DNA of 64,000 nucleotides from Fodinibius sediminis. Its GTDB lineage: Bacteria > Bacteroidota > Rhodothermia > Balneolales > Balneolaceae. Where the stretch lies: NCBI RefSeq assembly GCF_900182555.1, contig NZ_FXTH01000002.1, positions 310,001 to 374,000 of the forward strand, given 5' to 3'. The notes under the pieces were generated by a model. That model saw only the letters and a list, made by a program, of their open reading frames with translations. It searched no databases and was not told the DNA's origin. How positions within the stretch are numbered: the stretch's first letter is position 1; the number at the start of each line of letters is the position of its first letter. The position numbers were made by a program, and so were the translations under genes. This document shows positions 44,148 through 54,568 of the stretch, piece after piece.

Positions 44148-45944
44148 TTAGCTGATCTTTTGTGCCAATTCTTCTGCTTGTTCAATCATCTGTTCAATCG
44201 CTGAGAGCCCACCGTCCCAAAAATCGGGTTTGGTTATATCAAGACCCAGTTTACCCACAATTTGTTCCGGCCAGTCAGCACCTCCTGCACGCAGCATGTC
44301 GATATAAGCATCCGAAAATCCGTTTTCTGACTGTGTATACTGTTTATAAAGTGCCAGAACCAGGAGCTCCCCGAAAGCATAGGCATAGACGTAACCGGGA
44401 GTATGCAGGAAGTGGGGAATATAACTCCACCAAAGGTCGTACCCTTCCGTCAATGTCACCGAATCACCGTAGATGTCGGTCTGTGTTTTTCGCCACAGGG
44501 CTGAAAATTCGCCGGTCGTCAACTCACCCTCTTCCCGGCGCTTGGTGTGGATGGCATGCTCAAACCTGTTCATGGACACTTGTCGAAATACCGTAGCAAT
44601 AGTATCATCAATTTTACCAATCAACAGGGCCAGTTTCTCCCTGGGATCATCCAGTTTGCGCATCAATGCCTGGAAAACGAGCATCTCCCCGAATACGGAA
44701 GCCGTCTCTGCCGTAGTCAGCGGCGTACCGGCCTGCAGCACGCCCTGTTCCCGAGACAGATACTGGTGGACCCCGTGGCCCAGTTCATGAGCCAGAGTCT
44801 GGACGTCCCGGATTTTTCCGTTGAAGTTCATAAAGACATAGGGATGGACCGAGGGCACCGTGCTGGCTGAATACGCCCCGCCCCGTTTCCCCGGCTTGAT
44901 AGCAGCATCAATCCACTGTTGCTCAAAAAACTCCCCGGCTATCTCACCCATCCGTGGATGAAACTCGGAATAGGAATCCAGCACGGTACGCCGGGCCTTG
45001 TCCCACTGAATTTGCTTTTGGGTCTCCAGCAGCGGGGCATAGCGGTCGTAATCATACAATTGATCATAGCCCAGCAGGGATCGTTTAAGCTCGTAAAACC
45101 GGTGAACCAGGCTGTACCTTCCGGTGACAGCCGTCACCAGCAGATCCACGGTCTGGTCTTCAATTTCGTTGGCCAGGTTGCGCGAGGATATCCAGCTCGG
45201 ATAGTTGCGCAGCCTGTCGTCGGTATGCTTGTCGGCCAGCAGGGTGTTAAATATAAAGGTCATTGACCGGCTCAGTTCTGAAAAGGTACCGGTAAGTGCT
45301 GCGTGAGCTTTTTTCCGGAGCTCTCGTTCAGGCTCATGCAGCTTGCTCAATGCTTCCTGCTGCGTTAGTTCCTCCCCGTCGAGGGTAAAGCGGGCAGCGC
45401 CCATGGTTTCATCGAAATAGCGATTCCACGCACTTCGTCCCGTCACCTTCTTGGCGGAGAGCACCTGTTCCGATTTTTCGTCCAGGATATGCGGCTTGTA
45501 GCGGCGTGATGTTTCCAGGTAATGCCGATAGTGCTCCAGGGTTTCACTCTCGATCAGCCGGCGGGCCTGTTCATCATCCATCGCCAGCCACTCCACATCA
45601 AAGAAGACCAGTCGCTGGTGAATTTCCGACGACAGCTCCCGGGCTTCCTGAACTAATTTGCCGTATTCAGCGTTGGAAGTGTCGGTTGACCAGATAAGCT
45701 GGGCATAGGATCCAATTTTGCCTGATAATTCCAGGATTTCCTCATATTCCTGCAGAGCCTGATTCATCTGCTGTTCATCGAATTCCATGACCTTGTTTTT
45801 ATACGAGGAAACAAATTCATCCGCTTTTCTGCGAACACGTTTTTTATCGTTCTGCAAGGCGGGATCATCGATTGACTTGTATAAATCGGAAAGATCCCAG
45901 GTTATATTTTCAGCACCGGTTGGGTCGCTCACGTTATTATCCAT
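44148..45944 (-). CDS. pepF: oligoendopeptidase F (M3 family)
   Basis: Cytoplasmic zinc metallopeptidase, 598 residues, that degrades oligopeptides. The M3 zinc motif HELGH is at residue 386 in TLAHELGHGVHQYLS, with the downstream third ligand in TTAETASVFGE. The tail motif SYIPHFLHTPGYVYAYAFGELL holds the conserved His and Tyr that stabilise the transition state. N-terminal PepF domain (about 20-190) precedes the catalytic domain. Divergent to the 2-oxoglutarate dehydrogenase gene; it opens the run pepF, GAF protein, deoB. Confidence 0.95.
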   Translation of the reverse strand: MDNNVSDPTGAENITWDLSDLYKSIDDPALQNDKKRVRRKADEFVSSYKNKVMEFDEQQMNQALQEYEEILELSGKIGSYAQLIWSTDTSNAEYGKLVQEARELSSEIHQRLVFFDVEWLAMDDEQARRLIESETLEHYRHYLETSRRYKPHILDEKSEQVLSAKKVTGRSAWNRYFDETMGAARFTLDGEELTQQEALSKLHEPERELRKKAHAALTGTFSELSRSMTFIFNTLLADKHTDDRLRNYPSWISSRNLANEIEDQTVDLLVTAVTGRYSLVHRFYELKRSLLGYDQLYDYDRYAPLLETQKQIQWDKARRTVLDSYSEFHPRMGEIAGEFFEQQWIDAAIKPGKRGGAYSASTVPSVHPYVFMNFNGKIRDVQTLAHELGHGVHQYLSREQGVLQAGTPLTTAETASVFGEMLVFQALMRKLDDPREKLALLIGKIDDTIATVFRQVSMNRFEHAIHTKRREEGELTTGEFSALWRKTQTDIYGDSVTLTEGYDLWWSYIPHFLHTPGYVYAYAFGELLVLALYKQYTQSENGFSDAYIDMLRAGGADWPEQIVGKLGLDITKPDFWDGGLSAIEQMIEQAEELAQKIS

Positions 45945-46164
45945 TAATTACTTGTCATTGCCATTTTTAAGCCGTTGTAGATCCGTTGAAAATACCCTAC
46001 GTAAAATAAAAAATTATCTGGGCTGAAGAATCGTATTTTAACATTACAATGATTAACTTTAGATTTATTTATTGGTCTCTTAAAGAAACCAAAAATATCA
46101 GTCAAATTTAACATTGATCCGTTTTTTAATTGTTAATTTTAACCTCACTCAATAAGATCACATT

Positions 46165-49100
46165 TTGAAGTCGCTGGAAGTTATATTCGGACCTAATTCT
46201 GCACTTGTTGAAGAACTATACAATCAATATAAAGAAGACCCCTCTTCTGTCCCCAACCACTGGAAACAGTATTTTGATGAACTTGACAAAGACGACACCA
46301 TAGAAGAACTGAAGGAAGAGGCCCAAAAAGCAGGCAACGGCACTCCCGCTCCTTCTAAGGCCAAGAAAAAAGAAGAGAAAACAGAAGATACCGGTAAAAA
46401 GAAATCAAGCGACAAGAGCATCTCTAAAGGCGTTACGCTGGAGAAGATAAAGGGGGTTTCCAGCAAGATTGTTGAGAATATGGATGAGAGTCTGAATATC
46501 CCGACAGCAACCTCAGTTCGGGTGCTTCCCATGAAGATGCTTATTGAGGACCGGGCCATCATCAACCGTCACTTGCTGCAGCATGATCAGCCCAAGTCAT
46601 CGTTCACTCATTATATTGCCTGGGCGATCGTAAAGGCACTCAAGGAGTTCCCAAATATGAACAACTCCTTTGTGCGCAAGGATGGCGACCCCTACAAGGT
46701 GATCCCTGACCAAGTGAATCTGGGTCTGGCCGTGGATGTGCAAAACAAAGACGGTTCTCGTAACCTGCTGGTGCCTAATATCAAAGGCGTGGACAGGATG
46801 AACTTCAAGGAGTTTCTCCAGGCCTATAACAATCTTATTGACAAGGTTCGGAACAACAAACTGCAGCTGTCTGACTTTGAAGGAACAACCATCACACTTA
46901 CAAATCCTGGAATGATCGGGACCGTGCAGTCGGTTCCCCGCCTGATGGAAACCCAGGGTACGATTATCGCTACCGGGGCCATTGACTATCCGGCCGAATT
47001 CCAGTCAATGTCACAGAAAGTGCTCAGCCAGCTGGGCGTCAGCAAGGTCATGACCGTAACCTCCACCTACGACCACCGGGTCATCCAGGGTGCTGAATCC
47101 GGTTCATTCCTGAAGAAAATTCACAGCCTGCTCAACGGCGAGGAGACCTTCTACGAAGAAATTTTCGAAGATCTCGATATCTCATACGATCCCCTGCCCT
47201 TTGGCGGAGATAAATACATGGGACAGCTCGACGGGCAGGGCGCTTCGCTCGAAGACAACAAGCGGGCCATTTCCGTCATGCGCCTGATTAATATGTATCG
47301 CACGCGCGGGCATGTGCTGGCAGATTTAGACCCGCTGAGCGACGAACCGGATCACAGTCCCGAACTGGACCTGGAATATTACGGTCTTACCCTCTGGGAT
47401 ATGGACCGCGAGTTCTACTGCGGCGGCCTTGGAGGCAACGAGATAGCACCGCTCCGGGAGATCGTGCACCTGCTGCGTGATACCTATTGCGGCAAGATCG
47501 GGGCGGAATACATGCACATCCTCGATCTTGAAGAGCGTAAGTGGCTGCGTGAGCGAATGGAGTCTACCACCAATACCCCTGAGCTGGATATTGATCAGAA
47601 AAAAGAAATCCTCCACAAGTTAAATCAGGCCAAGGCCTTCGAGCAGTTTCTACACAAGAAATATATTGGTCACAAACGATTTTCACTGGAGGGGGCCGAT
47701 ACCCTTATTCCCATGATGCATCACATGCTTGAAAAAGCGGGGGAAGACAAAGTCGAAAAAATATTTATGGGTATGGCCCACCGGGGACGTCTCAATATTC
47801 TCGTTAACATTCTGAATAAGCCGTATCGCAAGGTCTTTGCCGATTTTGAAGGCAACCTCGATCCCGACAGCATCCAGGGTTCCGGCGACGTGAAGTATCA
47901 CTTGGGAGCTGAAGGCAAATACAGCACGATGGCCGGGAAGGATATCGATATTGAGCTCCTACCCAATCCCAGCCACCTGGAGTCGGTGAATCCCGTGGTT
48001 GAAGGAGCTACACGCGCCACACAGGATCATGACAAGGCGGATGATGCCAACAAAAACATCATGCCCGTTCTAATCCACGGGGATGCGGCCTTCTCCGGAC
48101 AGGGTGTGGTAAGTGAAACACTCAACATGTCGCAGCTGGATGCGTACCAGACGGGCGGAACCGTACATGTCATCATCAACAACCAGATCGGTTTTACCAC
48201 GCTGCCCGAAGATGGACGTTCAACGGAATATGCCTCGGATCTGGCCAAAATGATCCTTGCTCCCATCTTCCATGTCAATGGCGACAATCCCGAAGAGGCC
48301 GTACACGCCATGCAGATGGCCTTTGAGTATCGTCAGAAATTTAACAAGGATGTGGTCATTGACCTGATCTGCTACCGTAAATACGGTCATAATGAAGGCG
48401 ACGAGCCTGCATTTACGCAACCGGGCATGTACCAGGAAATCGATTCTCATCCCCCGGTGCGCGATCTGTATACCCAGCATCTGCTGAACCAAAACGAGCT
48501 GACCGAGGAGGAAGCCCAGGAACTTTTTGATGAATTTGACGAACTGCTTCGCGAGGCGTTCGAGGATGCCAAAAACGCCTCCCCCCTTGAAGTGACCGAC
48601 GATATGATTGAACGTCACGAGACCCGACAGGAAGCGTGGCCGGAATTCCCGGATACCACGCATCCCGAAGAAGACCTCAAGGATATCGCTGTAAAACTCA
48701 ATACCGTGCCCAAAGGCTTTGATGCCAATCCCAAACTGTTGAAACAGCTGGCAAAACGGGCCGAAATTGTAGAAAAGAATACCAAAAATATTGACTGGGG
48801 GTTTGCGGAAGCGCTGGCCTTCGGTTCACTGCTGAAAGACGGCACCACCGTCAGACTTACCGGGCAGGATGCCGAACGCGGCACCTTTTCGCACCGCCAT
48901 GCCATACTTCACGGTACCGAAACCGATCAGAAATTTATCCCGCTCAATAACCTGGCAGATGATCAGGCACCGTTCTTTCCCTATAACAGCCTGCTCAGTG
49001 AATTCGCCTGTGTTGGTTTTGAATTCGGCTACAGTGCGGCCAAACTGGATGCCCTGGTCATCTGGGAGGCCCAGTTCGGCGATTTCGCCAATGGAGCTCA

Positions 49101-49815
49101 AATTCCGGTTGACCAGTATATCTCATCCAGTGAGGCCAAGTGGGGACAAAAGTCGGCGCTGGTTATGACGCTGCCCCACGGTTATGAGGGGCAGGGACCG
49201 GAACACTCTTCGGCACGTCTTGAGCGATACCTCCAGCTCTGCGCCGAAGACAACATGCAGATCGTCAATCTTACGACACCGGCGCAGTATTTTCATATTT
49301 TACGCAAGCAGGCTATGCAGGAAGAGAAGCGACCGCTTATCATTATGTCTCCCAAGAGTCTGTTGCGTCATCCCTTGGCCACTTCGCGAACAGAAGATCT
49401 TGCCAAAGGAGCCTACCAGCCCTTTATTGCCGATCAGGAAGTGGAAGACAAAGACAGCATTGACCGGCTGATTGTCTGTTCTGGCAAAGTTTACTATGAT
49501 CTCTACAAACAGCGACAAGATGAAGAGATCAACAACGTAGCCATTGCACGGTTAGAACAGTTCTATCCCTTCCCCGATCGGGATATAAAGGAACTCTTCA
49601 AAGAATATGACCATGTGGATGATATCGTCTGGTGCCAGGAAGAACCTCAAAACATGGGGGGATGGACCTTCGTAGCTCCCCGTATCATGGGGCAGCTCCA
49701 GGAGAACCAGAATCTGCGTTATGCCGGTCGACAAGCCTCGGCCTCTCCCGCAGCAGGACAGGTTAAGATTCACAAAGCAGAACAGCAGAAACTTCTCAAT
49801 GAAGCTTTGACCTAG
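46165..49815 (+). CDS. kgd: 2-oxoglutarate dehydrogenase E1 with fused E2 catalytic domain (Kgd-like)
   Basis: 1216-residue TCA-cycle enzyme. An N-terminal E1 helix (FGPNSALVEELYNQYKEDP) is followed by a Lys/Glu-rich linker and a succinyltransferase E2 domain (about 95-335). The active His304 lies in TYDHRVIQGAESG, as in mycobacterial Kgd. The E1 part has RTRGHVLADLDPL, AHRGRLNILVNILNKPY, and the ThDP block GDAAFSGQGVVSET..NNQIGFTT. It ends in a transketolase-like C-terminus with the YPFPDRDIKELFKEY region. No lipoyl domain is present, so a separate lipoylated partner is needed. Start is TTG 46165; no upstream ATG fits. A strong terminator follows. Confidence 0.93.
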   Translation: MKSLEVIFGPNSALVEELYNQYKEDPSSVPNHWKQYFDELDKDDTIEELKEEAQKAGNGTPAPSKAKKKEEKTEDTGKKKSSDKSISKGVTLEKIKGVSSKIVENMDESLNIPTATSVRVLPMKMLIEDRAIINRHLLQHDQPKSSFTHYIAWAIVKALKEFPNMNNSFVRKDGDPYKVIPDQVNLGLAVDVQNKDGSRNLLVPNIKGVDRMNFKEFLQAYNNLIDKVRNNKLQLSDFEGTTITLTNPGMIGTVQSVPRLMETQGTIIATGAIDYPAEFQSMSQKVLSQLGVSKVMTVTSTYDHRVIQGAESGSFLKKIHSLLNGEETFYEEIFEDLDISYDPLPFGGDKYMGQLDGQGASLEDNKRAISVMRLINMYRTRGHVLADLDPLSDEPDHSPELDLEYYGLTLWDMDREFYCGGLGGNEIAPLREIVHLLRDTYCGKIGAEYMHILDLEERKWLRERMESTTNTPELDIDQKKEILHKLNQAKAFEQFLHKKYIGHKRFSLEGADTLIPMMHHMLEKAGEDKVEKIFMGMAHRGRLNILVNILNKPYRKVFADFEGNLDPDSIQGSGDVKYHLGAEGKYSTMAGKDIDIELLPNPSHLESVNPVVEGATRATQDHDKADDANKNIMPVLIHGDAAFSGQGVVSETLNMSQLDAYQTGGTVHVIINNQIGFTTLPEDGRSTEYASDLAKMILAPIFHVNGDNPEEAVHAMQMAFEYRQKFNKDVVIDLICYRKYGHNEGDEPAFTQPGMYQEIDSHPPVRDLYTQHLLNQNELTEEEAQELFDEFDELLREAFEDAKNASPLEVTDDMIERHETRQEAWPEFPDTTHPEEDLKDIAVKLNTVPKGFDANPKLLKQLAKRAEIVEKNTKNIDWGFAEALAFGSLLKDGTTVRLTGQDAERGTFSHRHAILHGTETDQKFIPLNNLADDQAPFFPYNSLLSEFACVGFEFGYSAAKLDALVIWEAQFGDFANGAQIPVDQYISSSEAKWGQKSALVMTLPHGYEGQGPEHSSARLERYLQLCAEDNMQIVNLTTPAQYFHILRKQAMQEEKRPLIIMSPKSLLRHPLATSRTEDLAKGAYQPFIADQEVEDKDSIDRLIVCSGKVYYDLYKQRQDEEINNVAIARLEQFYPFPDRDIKELFKEYDHVDDIVWCQEEPQNMGGWTFVAPRIMGQLQENQNLRYAGRQASASPAAGQVKIHKAEQQKLLNEALT

Positions 49816-49842
49816 TACGCTTACCGAAAAACACAAAAAATT

Positions 49843-49883
49843 AAAAAAGGTTCCCGGACTCTATCACCCGGGAACCTTTTTTT
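49843..49883. terminator. bidirectional terminator between kgd and folE2
   Basis: 15-bp perfect stem AAAAAAGGTTCCCGG (49843-49857) with its complement at 49868-49882, loop of 10 nt, and T-runs on both strands. It serves kgd on the plus strand and folE2 on the minus strand. Confidence 0.93.
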
Positions 49884-49915
49884 ATGGATCAACACTGTTT
49901 CACAGCCGGCCAGTG

Positions 49916-50815
49916 CTAACGCAAACCGTTGGGAACCCCTTTGCAAATACGGCTGACCGCGTCATGGCTGTGAAGACTTTCAAGGTGTGCACACCGGATT
50001 ACAAAATCACGTATCTTATCCTGTTCATTCAATTCTTCATACAGCAGCCGGGCAGCATCCTCTACAAACTTCTGGAAGGCCCCGTTCATTTCTGCAAACG
50101 CCTGTTCATCCTCACGTTTCACCATCACCTGGGTTTCGGTCATCAGCGCCTTCCGGCAATGATTGACAAGGTCTTCCACAAAGATTGACTCGTCGAGTTC
50201 CACCGTGAGACTGGCTACACTGCGCTGACTGTGCGGGACCGTTGCCACCCCCCGGTTATCACGGGCATGCTCCGCAAGCTCAAAAGAGCACGGACAGGCA
50301 CTGCTATACTCAAAATCAAGGTGCATATACGTATGAAATTCTCCATCGGAGCTCAGTACGCCTTCAATAGCCGTTTCATAATACTGATACCCCTCCAGGC
50401 CCGACCGCAGGCTCTCCTGCAGTATTGGATAGTTGAATGAGAGTTTAAGATACGCAGAATTCGAATCCAGAGATTCAATATAGGCCTCCAGAACCTCCCG
50501 CAGCATTTCCGGATGAAAAACTTCATCCTTGAAATCATAAAACCGCCGGATAATCCGGCTCATGTTAATGCCTTTTTTTCCCGCCTCAAGCCCCACATAC
50601 CCTCCTACCGAAGTTTCCAGGGTGATAATTTCTCCATCGGGACGCGGATACTTGAGCGGCAGCTTAAAGTCGGAAATCCCCACCTGTTGTATAGGGACAT
50701 TAGCCCCCTCTATAAGTGAAGCCGGACCGTTCTGAAGGTCAGGCAGACTTTCTTTGTAATCCTCAGAAACTGTAAATGTAGGGTCGTAGTATCGTTTCAA
50801 TGTTGTAGATATCAT
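49916..50815 (-). CDS. folE2: GTP cyclohydrolase FolE2 (type IB)
   Basis: Converts GTP to 7,8-dihydroneopterin triphosphate, the entry to folate, queuosine and tetrahydropterin synthesis. 299 residues with the FolE2 signature: [13 protein letters not shown] (Cys174 and Cys176, candidate metal ligands) and [10 protein letters not shown], plus the tail [13 protein letters not shown]. Such type IB enzymes use Mn, Fe or other metals and often replace zinc-dependent FolE. queD lies 25 bp upstream, which suggests a shared pterin pathway toward queuosine. FolE itself is not in the window. Confidence 0.93.
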   Translation of the reverse strand: MISTTLKRYYDPTFTVSEDYKESLPDLQNGPASLIEGANVPIQQVGISDFKLPLKYPRPDGEIITLETSVGGYVGLEAGKKGINMSRIIRRFYDFKDEVFHPEMLREVLEAYIESLDSNSAYLKLSFNYPILQESLRSGLEGYQYYETAIEGVLSSDGEFHTYMHLDFEYSSACPCSFELAEHARDNRGVATVPHSQRSVASLTVELDESIFVEDLVNHCRKALMTETQVMVKREDEQAFAEMNGAFQKFVEDAARLLYEELNEQDKIRDFVIRCAHLESLHSHDAVSRICKGVPNGLR

Positions 50816-50840
50816 GCTTTAAATACTGCTGTTCTGTATG

Positions 50841-51293
50841 TTAGTCAATTTCAGGCAATGGTTTACCCAATCGATAGGGACAATATTCGGCTGAATTTCG
50901 TTCAGTTTCCTGTAACTCGACACTGTAAAGAAATCCGTCACCCCCTGATTTTTCAGCAATCGGTTCTTCAATCTGTTCAAAAAACGCCTTGACCAAATTT
51001 TCGGTGGAGGGCATTATCCCTTCCAGAAATGGTACATCCAGATTCAGGTTCTTATGATCACACTTTACAACAATACGCTGTTCAATGATTGATTTCAGGG
51101 TCGCTAAATCAATGACATAACCGGTGGTGCTATTTATCTTGCCGGCTACCGTTACGGACAACTTGTAGTTGTGCCCGTGCCAGTTCTCATGGTTACACTT
51201 ACCGAAAGTCCGTCGATTCCATTCGTCTGATTTTTCGGGATTGTGCAAACGGTGAGCCGCATTAAAATGAGCTTTGCGTGTAACAAAAACCAA
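50841..51293 (-). CDS. queD: 6-carboxytetrahydropterin/6-pyruvoyl-tetrahydropterin synthase (QueD/PTPS)
   Basis: 150 residues with the PTPS fold. Zinc ligands His14 (FNAAHRLHN), His39 and His41 (ENWHGHNYKL), the catalytic Cys33 in GKCNHENWHGH, and the acidic pair in TTGYVIDLATL. It acts on dihydroneopterin triphosphate made by FolE2, whose gene follows after 25 bp. QueD activity (queuosine/7-deazapurine) and PTPS activity cannot be told apart here; a biopterin-like role would need a sepiapterin reductase, which is not seen. Confidence 0.9.
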   Translation of the reverse strand: MVFVTRKAHFNAAHRLHNPEKSDEWNRRTFGKCNHENWHGHNYKLSVTVAGKINSTTGYVIDLATLKSIIEQRIVVKCDHKNLNLDVPFLEGIMPSTENLVKAFFEQIEEPIAEKSGGDGFLYSVELQETERNSAEYCPYRLGKPLPEID

Positions 51294-51440
51294 ATCTACG
51301 TCATTTTATTGTTTAGTGATATCGATTCATCAAAACGAATAAACACAAGCCAAGGTTCCAAAATATCAACCTAAATTATAACCATTAGCTATTTTTTTCA
51401 ACCACAGACTGCTTATCACAGAGATCGTCTGTTCTCCAGC

Positions 51441-52517
51441 TCACGGTTCGCTTACCGATACCGAGCTCGGAACACTGGACTGATAATAACGATCCTTCAG
51501 CCTGAAAGCGACGTTTACCAAAGCAATCAGAGCCGGCACCTCGATAAGTGGTCCAACGACCCCGGCAAAAGCCTGACCGCTATTTAGGCCAAACACGGCA
51601 ATGGCTACGGCAATGGCCAGCTCAAAATTGTTGCCGGCTGCTGTAAAGGCAATGGATGCATTCCTGTCGTACTCGGCCCCGGCAAGTTTGCTGACGGCAA
51701 ACCCAATAAAGAACATCACCACAAAATAGATCAATAATGGTACAGCAATACGAACTACATCCAGCGGTATTTGAACGATGAGTTCCCCCTTGAGACTAAA
51801 CATCATCACAATAGTAAACAGAAGTGCCACCAGAGTAATTGGAGAAATGAACGGTAAAAATTTCTCTTCATACCATTCCCTGCTTTTTAAGCGAACCAGG
51901 CCAAATCTACTGATTATTCCTGCCACGAATGGTATTCCCAGATAAATTGCCACGCTCTCGGCAACCATATAAATTGATATATCCACAACAGCTCCCTCAA
52001 AACCAAACAACGGCGGTAATTGGGTGATAAAAATCCAGGCATAAAAACTGTAGGCGAAAACCTGAAACAGGCTGTTCAGCGCTACCAGGCCTGCCCCGTA
52101 TTCACTGCTGCCTTCAGCCAGATCGTTCCAAACCAGCACCATGGCTATGCATCTTGCCAAGCCAATTAAAATCAACCCCACCATGTATTCGGGGTAGTCG
52201 TGCAAGAAAATGACAGCGAGAATAAACATCAGAACCGGTCCGATAACCCAGTTCAGCACTAACGAGATGCTAAGCACTTTAATATCACGGAATACGTTGG
52301 GCAGCAGTTTATAATCAACTTTGGCCAACGGTGGATACATCATCAGAATCAGCCCTAAAGCAATGGGAATGTTCGTCGATCCGCTACTGAAAGAATTGAT
52401 GTACTTCGGTGCAGAAGGAAACAGATAGCCGATTCCAACTCCGATCGCCATGGCTACAAAAATCCACAGGGTTAGGTAGCGATCAAGAACATTCATTTTG
52501 CGAGCAGGTTTAGCCAT
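51441..52517 (-). CDS. acr3: Acr3 arsenite efflux permease
   Basis: Inner-membrane As(OH)3 exporter of the bile/arsenite/riboflavin superfamily; 358 residues with about ten helices. Family features: [21 protein letters not shown] at the start, helix 4 block [20 protein letters not shown] with the conserved arsenite-binding Cys, and [34 protein letters not shown] near the end. Last gene of the arsR-arsM-arsC-acr3 run, 57 bp after arsC. Confidence 0.95.
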   Translation of the reverse strand: MAKPARKMNVLDRYLTLWIFVAMAIGVGIGYLFPSAPKYINSFSSGSTNIPIALGLILMMYPPLAKVDYKLLPNVFRDIKVLSISLVLNWVIGPVLMFILAVIFLHDYPEYMVGLILIGLARCIAMVLVWNDLAEGSSEYGAGLVALNSLFQVFAYSFYAWIFITQLPPLFGFEGAVVDISIYMVAESVAIYLGIPFVAGIISRFGLVRLKSREWYEEKFLPFISPITLVALLFTIVMMFSLKGELIVQIPLDVVRIAVPLLIYFVVMFFIGFAVSKLAGAEYDRNASIAFTAAGNNFELAIAVAIAVFGLNSGQAFAGVVGPLIEVPALIALVNVAFRLKDRYYQSSVPSSVSVSEP

Positions 52518-52574
52518 AATGTAAATGTATTAGTACTCCACGCTTAGAAAGAATTGAATAGAAAAATGGACATC

Positions 52575-53192
52575 CTATACCTCTGACATCAGGTAACACA
52601 TTTCAGAGGCCACCTGGCGGCACCTTTCATCATAGGTTGCCTTCTCCCGGGAAGTGCCGTCAGATTCTTTGGGATCCACATAGGGGATGGAAAAGCGCTT
52701 TTCGGCACCGAAAATCACCGGGCAGTTTTCGTCGGCGTCTGAACAGGTCATGACAGCGGCAAAGTTATTCTTCGGATTGTAAGGATCAGCAAATGTTTTG
52801 GAAAAACAGACCAGCGGCTCTTCACCATCATCAAACCAGACTTCGTATCGTGGGTTTTCGCCTTTGGGCTTGCGGACCTTCAGACCCGTGCGTTCAATGG
52901 CCCCCACCGCCCGTGGATTAAAAGCGGTGACTTCAGTCCCGCCCGAAAATGTTTCCACACCAGCTATTCCAAAGTATTCGGCAAACACTGCAGACCAAAT
53001 CTGGCAAAAGTGACTTCGACGGCTGTTATGGGTACATATGAAAACGAGACGGGCCGGCTCTCCAGTGTTTTTTTTTGCCTCAATATAATCAGCCAGCTCC
53101 TGCAGCTTAACTTTTCGATGGTCAGAAATTTCTGATATTTCCTTTTTGACACCTTCGATGTACAAATCAAGATCAGGGTACATATAACGCAA
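52575..53192 (-). CDS. arsC: ArsC-type arsenate reductase, low-molecular-weight phosphatase family
   Basis: 205-residue LMW-PTP-like protein. The P-loop reads FICTHNSRRSHF, a C-X5-R-S motif with Cys53 as nucleophile. The region FAAVMTCSDADENCP holds two more Cys that could form the disulfide cascade of thioredoxin-linked ArsC. It is longer than typical ArsC (about 130) because of an N-terminal helical extension of about 45 residues and a longer C-terminus. The acr3 gene next door supports arsenate reduction; phosphotyrosine phosphatase is the alternative. Confidence 0.85.
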   Translation of the reverse strand: MRYMYPDLDLYIEGVKKEISEISDHRKVKLQELADYIEAKKNTGEPARLVFICTHNSRRSHFCQIWSAVFAEYFGIAGVETFSGGTEVTAFNPRAVGAIERTGLKVRKPKGENPRYEVWFDDGEEPLVCFSKTFADPYNPKNNFAAVMTCSDADENCPVIFGAEKRFSIPYVDPKESDGTSREKATYDERCRQVASEMCYLMSEV

Positions 53193-53312
53193 CCAATGGT
53201 ATGTTAAAATTAGAATAGAGGTGACAGTCCGTTGACGGCTCAGGAGTCTATTTTGTCAATGTGGCAAATTCTGTATGCAACAGTGCTTCTTAATAGAGCC
53301 TCAGGAACACAA

Positions 53313-54218
53313 CTAACAGCAGCCCGAACCGGGAGTGCACGAGGAATCATCTCTGGCCGATTCCACTTCCCCTTTTCGGCTCGAGCGATCAGGCCCTGCC
53401 ATCGGCTTCCGGGCAAAGACTGTGATGCTGAAGATACCGGTACTGCCCTGCTTAAATTCCCCGATTTCCTCTCCGGAAAGATAGTTGCTCAGAATATCAT
53501 CGGGCATGATAATCGGTTTCTCCTTCTGGATACGTATGTCTTCGAAGCCCAGTTCCCGGATGTGTCCCAGGTATTCCTCCCTTTGGATGGCACCCGCTAC
53601 GCAGCCGGCATACATCTCGGCATCCTTGCGAAGTGCCTCCGGGAGCTCGCCCACAAGCACGATATCTGAAATACTGAAATGTCCCCCGGCCTTCAGCGTT
53701 CTGAATATTTCGGTAAAAACCCTTTGCTTGTCCGGCACCAGGTTCAATACGCAGTTGCTCACAATAACATCAGCCACCTCATCGGAAACGGGCATATTCT
53801 CAATATCACCATAGCGAAACTCGACATTGTTAAAGCCCAGCTTCTGCGCATTCTTGCGGGCTCTTCCAATCATTGATTCTGAAAAATCGATGCCCAGCAC
53901 CTTTCCAGACGCACCGGCTTCATGACGAGCCACGAAGCAGTCGTTGCCGGCACCAGACCCCAGGTCAATGACCGTATCTCCCTCCTCGATCCTGGCAAAC
54001 TGGGTCGGCAGCCCGCAACCCAGCCCCAAATCGGCATCCGGGTTGTAACCTTCAACAGCACTGTAATCGTCGGTCATAATATTATACACCTCCTCGGAAG
54101 AGGCACCCGAACCGCAGCAGGAACGGGCATTGAAATCAGGTGACTGTTCACTAATCCGGCTATACTTTTCTTTGACTGTTTGTTTCAGTTCATCGGCATT
54201 CTTGGGTAAAGAACTCAT
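53313..54218 (-). CDS. arsM: ArsM-type arsenite S-adenosylmethionine methyltransferase
   Basis: 301 residues. SAM-binding motif VIDLGSGAGNDCF (about 83-95) and acidic GIDFSES. Cys residues that bind trivalent arsenic are seen at Cys34/Cys35 (RSCCGSG), Cys68 (LGLGCGLPT), Cys156 (VSNCVLNL) and Cys206 (YAGCVAGA). This is the ArsM pattern. The C-terminus ends in a further Cys-rich tail, SSCTPGSGCC, which could sequester arsenite. Start lies one base after the arsR stop. The product would be methylated, more volatile arsenic. Confidence 0.93.
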   Translation of the reverse strand: MSSLPKNADELKQTVKEKYSRISEQSPDFNARSCCGSGASSEEVYNIMTDDYSAVEGYNPDADLGLGCGLPTQFARIEEGDTVIDLGSGAGNDCFVARHEAGASGKVLGIDFSESMIGRARKNAQKLGFNNVEFRYGDIENMPVSDEVADVIVSNCVLNLVPDKQRVFTEIFRTLKAGGHFSISDIVLVGELPEALRKDAEMYAGCVAGAIQREEYLGHIRELGFEDIRIQKEKPIIMPDDILSNYLSGEEIGEFKQGSTGIFSITVFARKPMAGPDRSSRKGEVESARDDSSCTPGSGCC

Positions 54219-54219
54219 A

Positions 54220-54558
54220 TCAGCAGCAGTTTTCTTCGGTTTCTGGTTTTAACTTCTGTATCAATGGCAATAAATGATCCCGCAATTCTTTGATTCCCTC
54301 TTCCTCCAGGCAGTAGCAGGTGCGTACCCCGTCAATCTCTCCCTTGATCAGTCCCGCCTTCTTCAGTGCTTTCAGATGCTGGGAAACCGTAGACTGTGCC
54401 AGGGGAAGCTCATCCGTAATAGCTCCGCAGATACAGCTCTGGCGTTCGGCCAACAGCTCAAGAATTGCTATACGTGCAGGATGTGCGAGTGCTTTCATCA
54501 GCTGTGCCGGCCGTTTCTGGGAAGAATCAAACAATTTCGATTTATTAACAGCCATCAT
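54220..54558 (-). CDS. arsR: ArsR-family arsenite-responsive repressor
   Basis: Winged-helix repressor. The frame opens at 54615, but codons before 54558 cover the palindromic operator, so the ATG pair at 54558/54555 ([10 protein letters not shown]) is the likely start, giving 112 residues. HTH region [17 protein letters not shown] with the metal-sensing cysteines in the preceding [14 protein letters not shown], and a Cys-Cys tail ETEENCC. Loss of DNA binding on arsenite would release arsR, arsM, arsC and acr3, all on this strand. Confidence 0.93.
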   Translation of the reverse strand: MMAVNKSKLFDSSQKRPAQLMKALAHPARIAILELLAERQSCICGAITDELPLAQSTVSQHLKALKKAGLIKGEIDGVRTCYCLEEEGIKELRDHLLPLIQKLKPETEENCC

Positions 54559-54568
54559 TTTATCGTTT

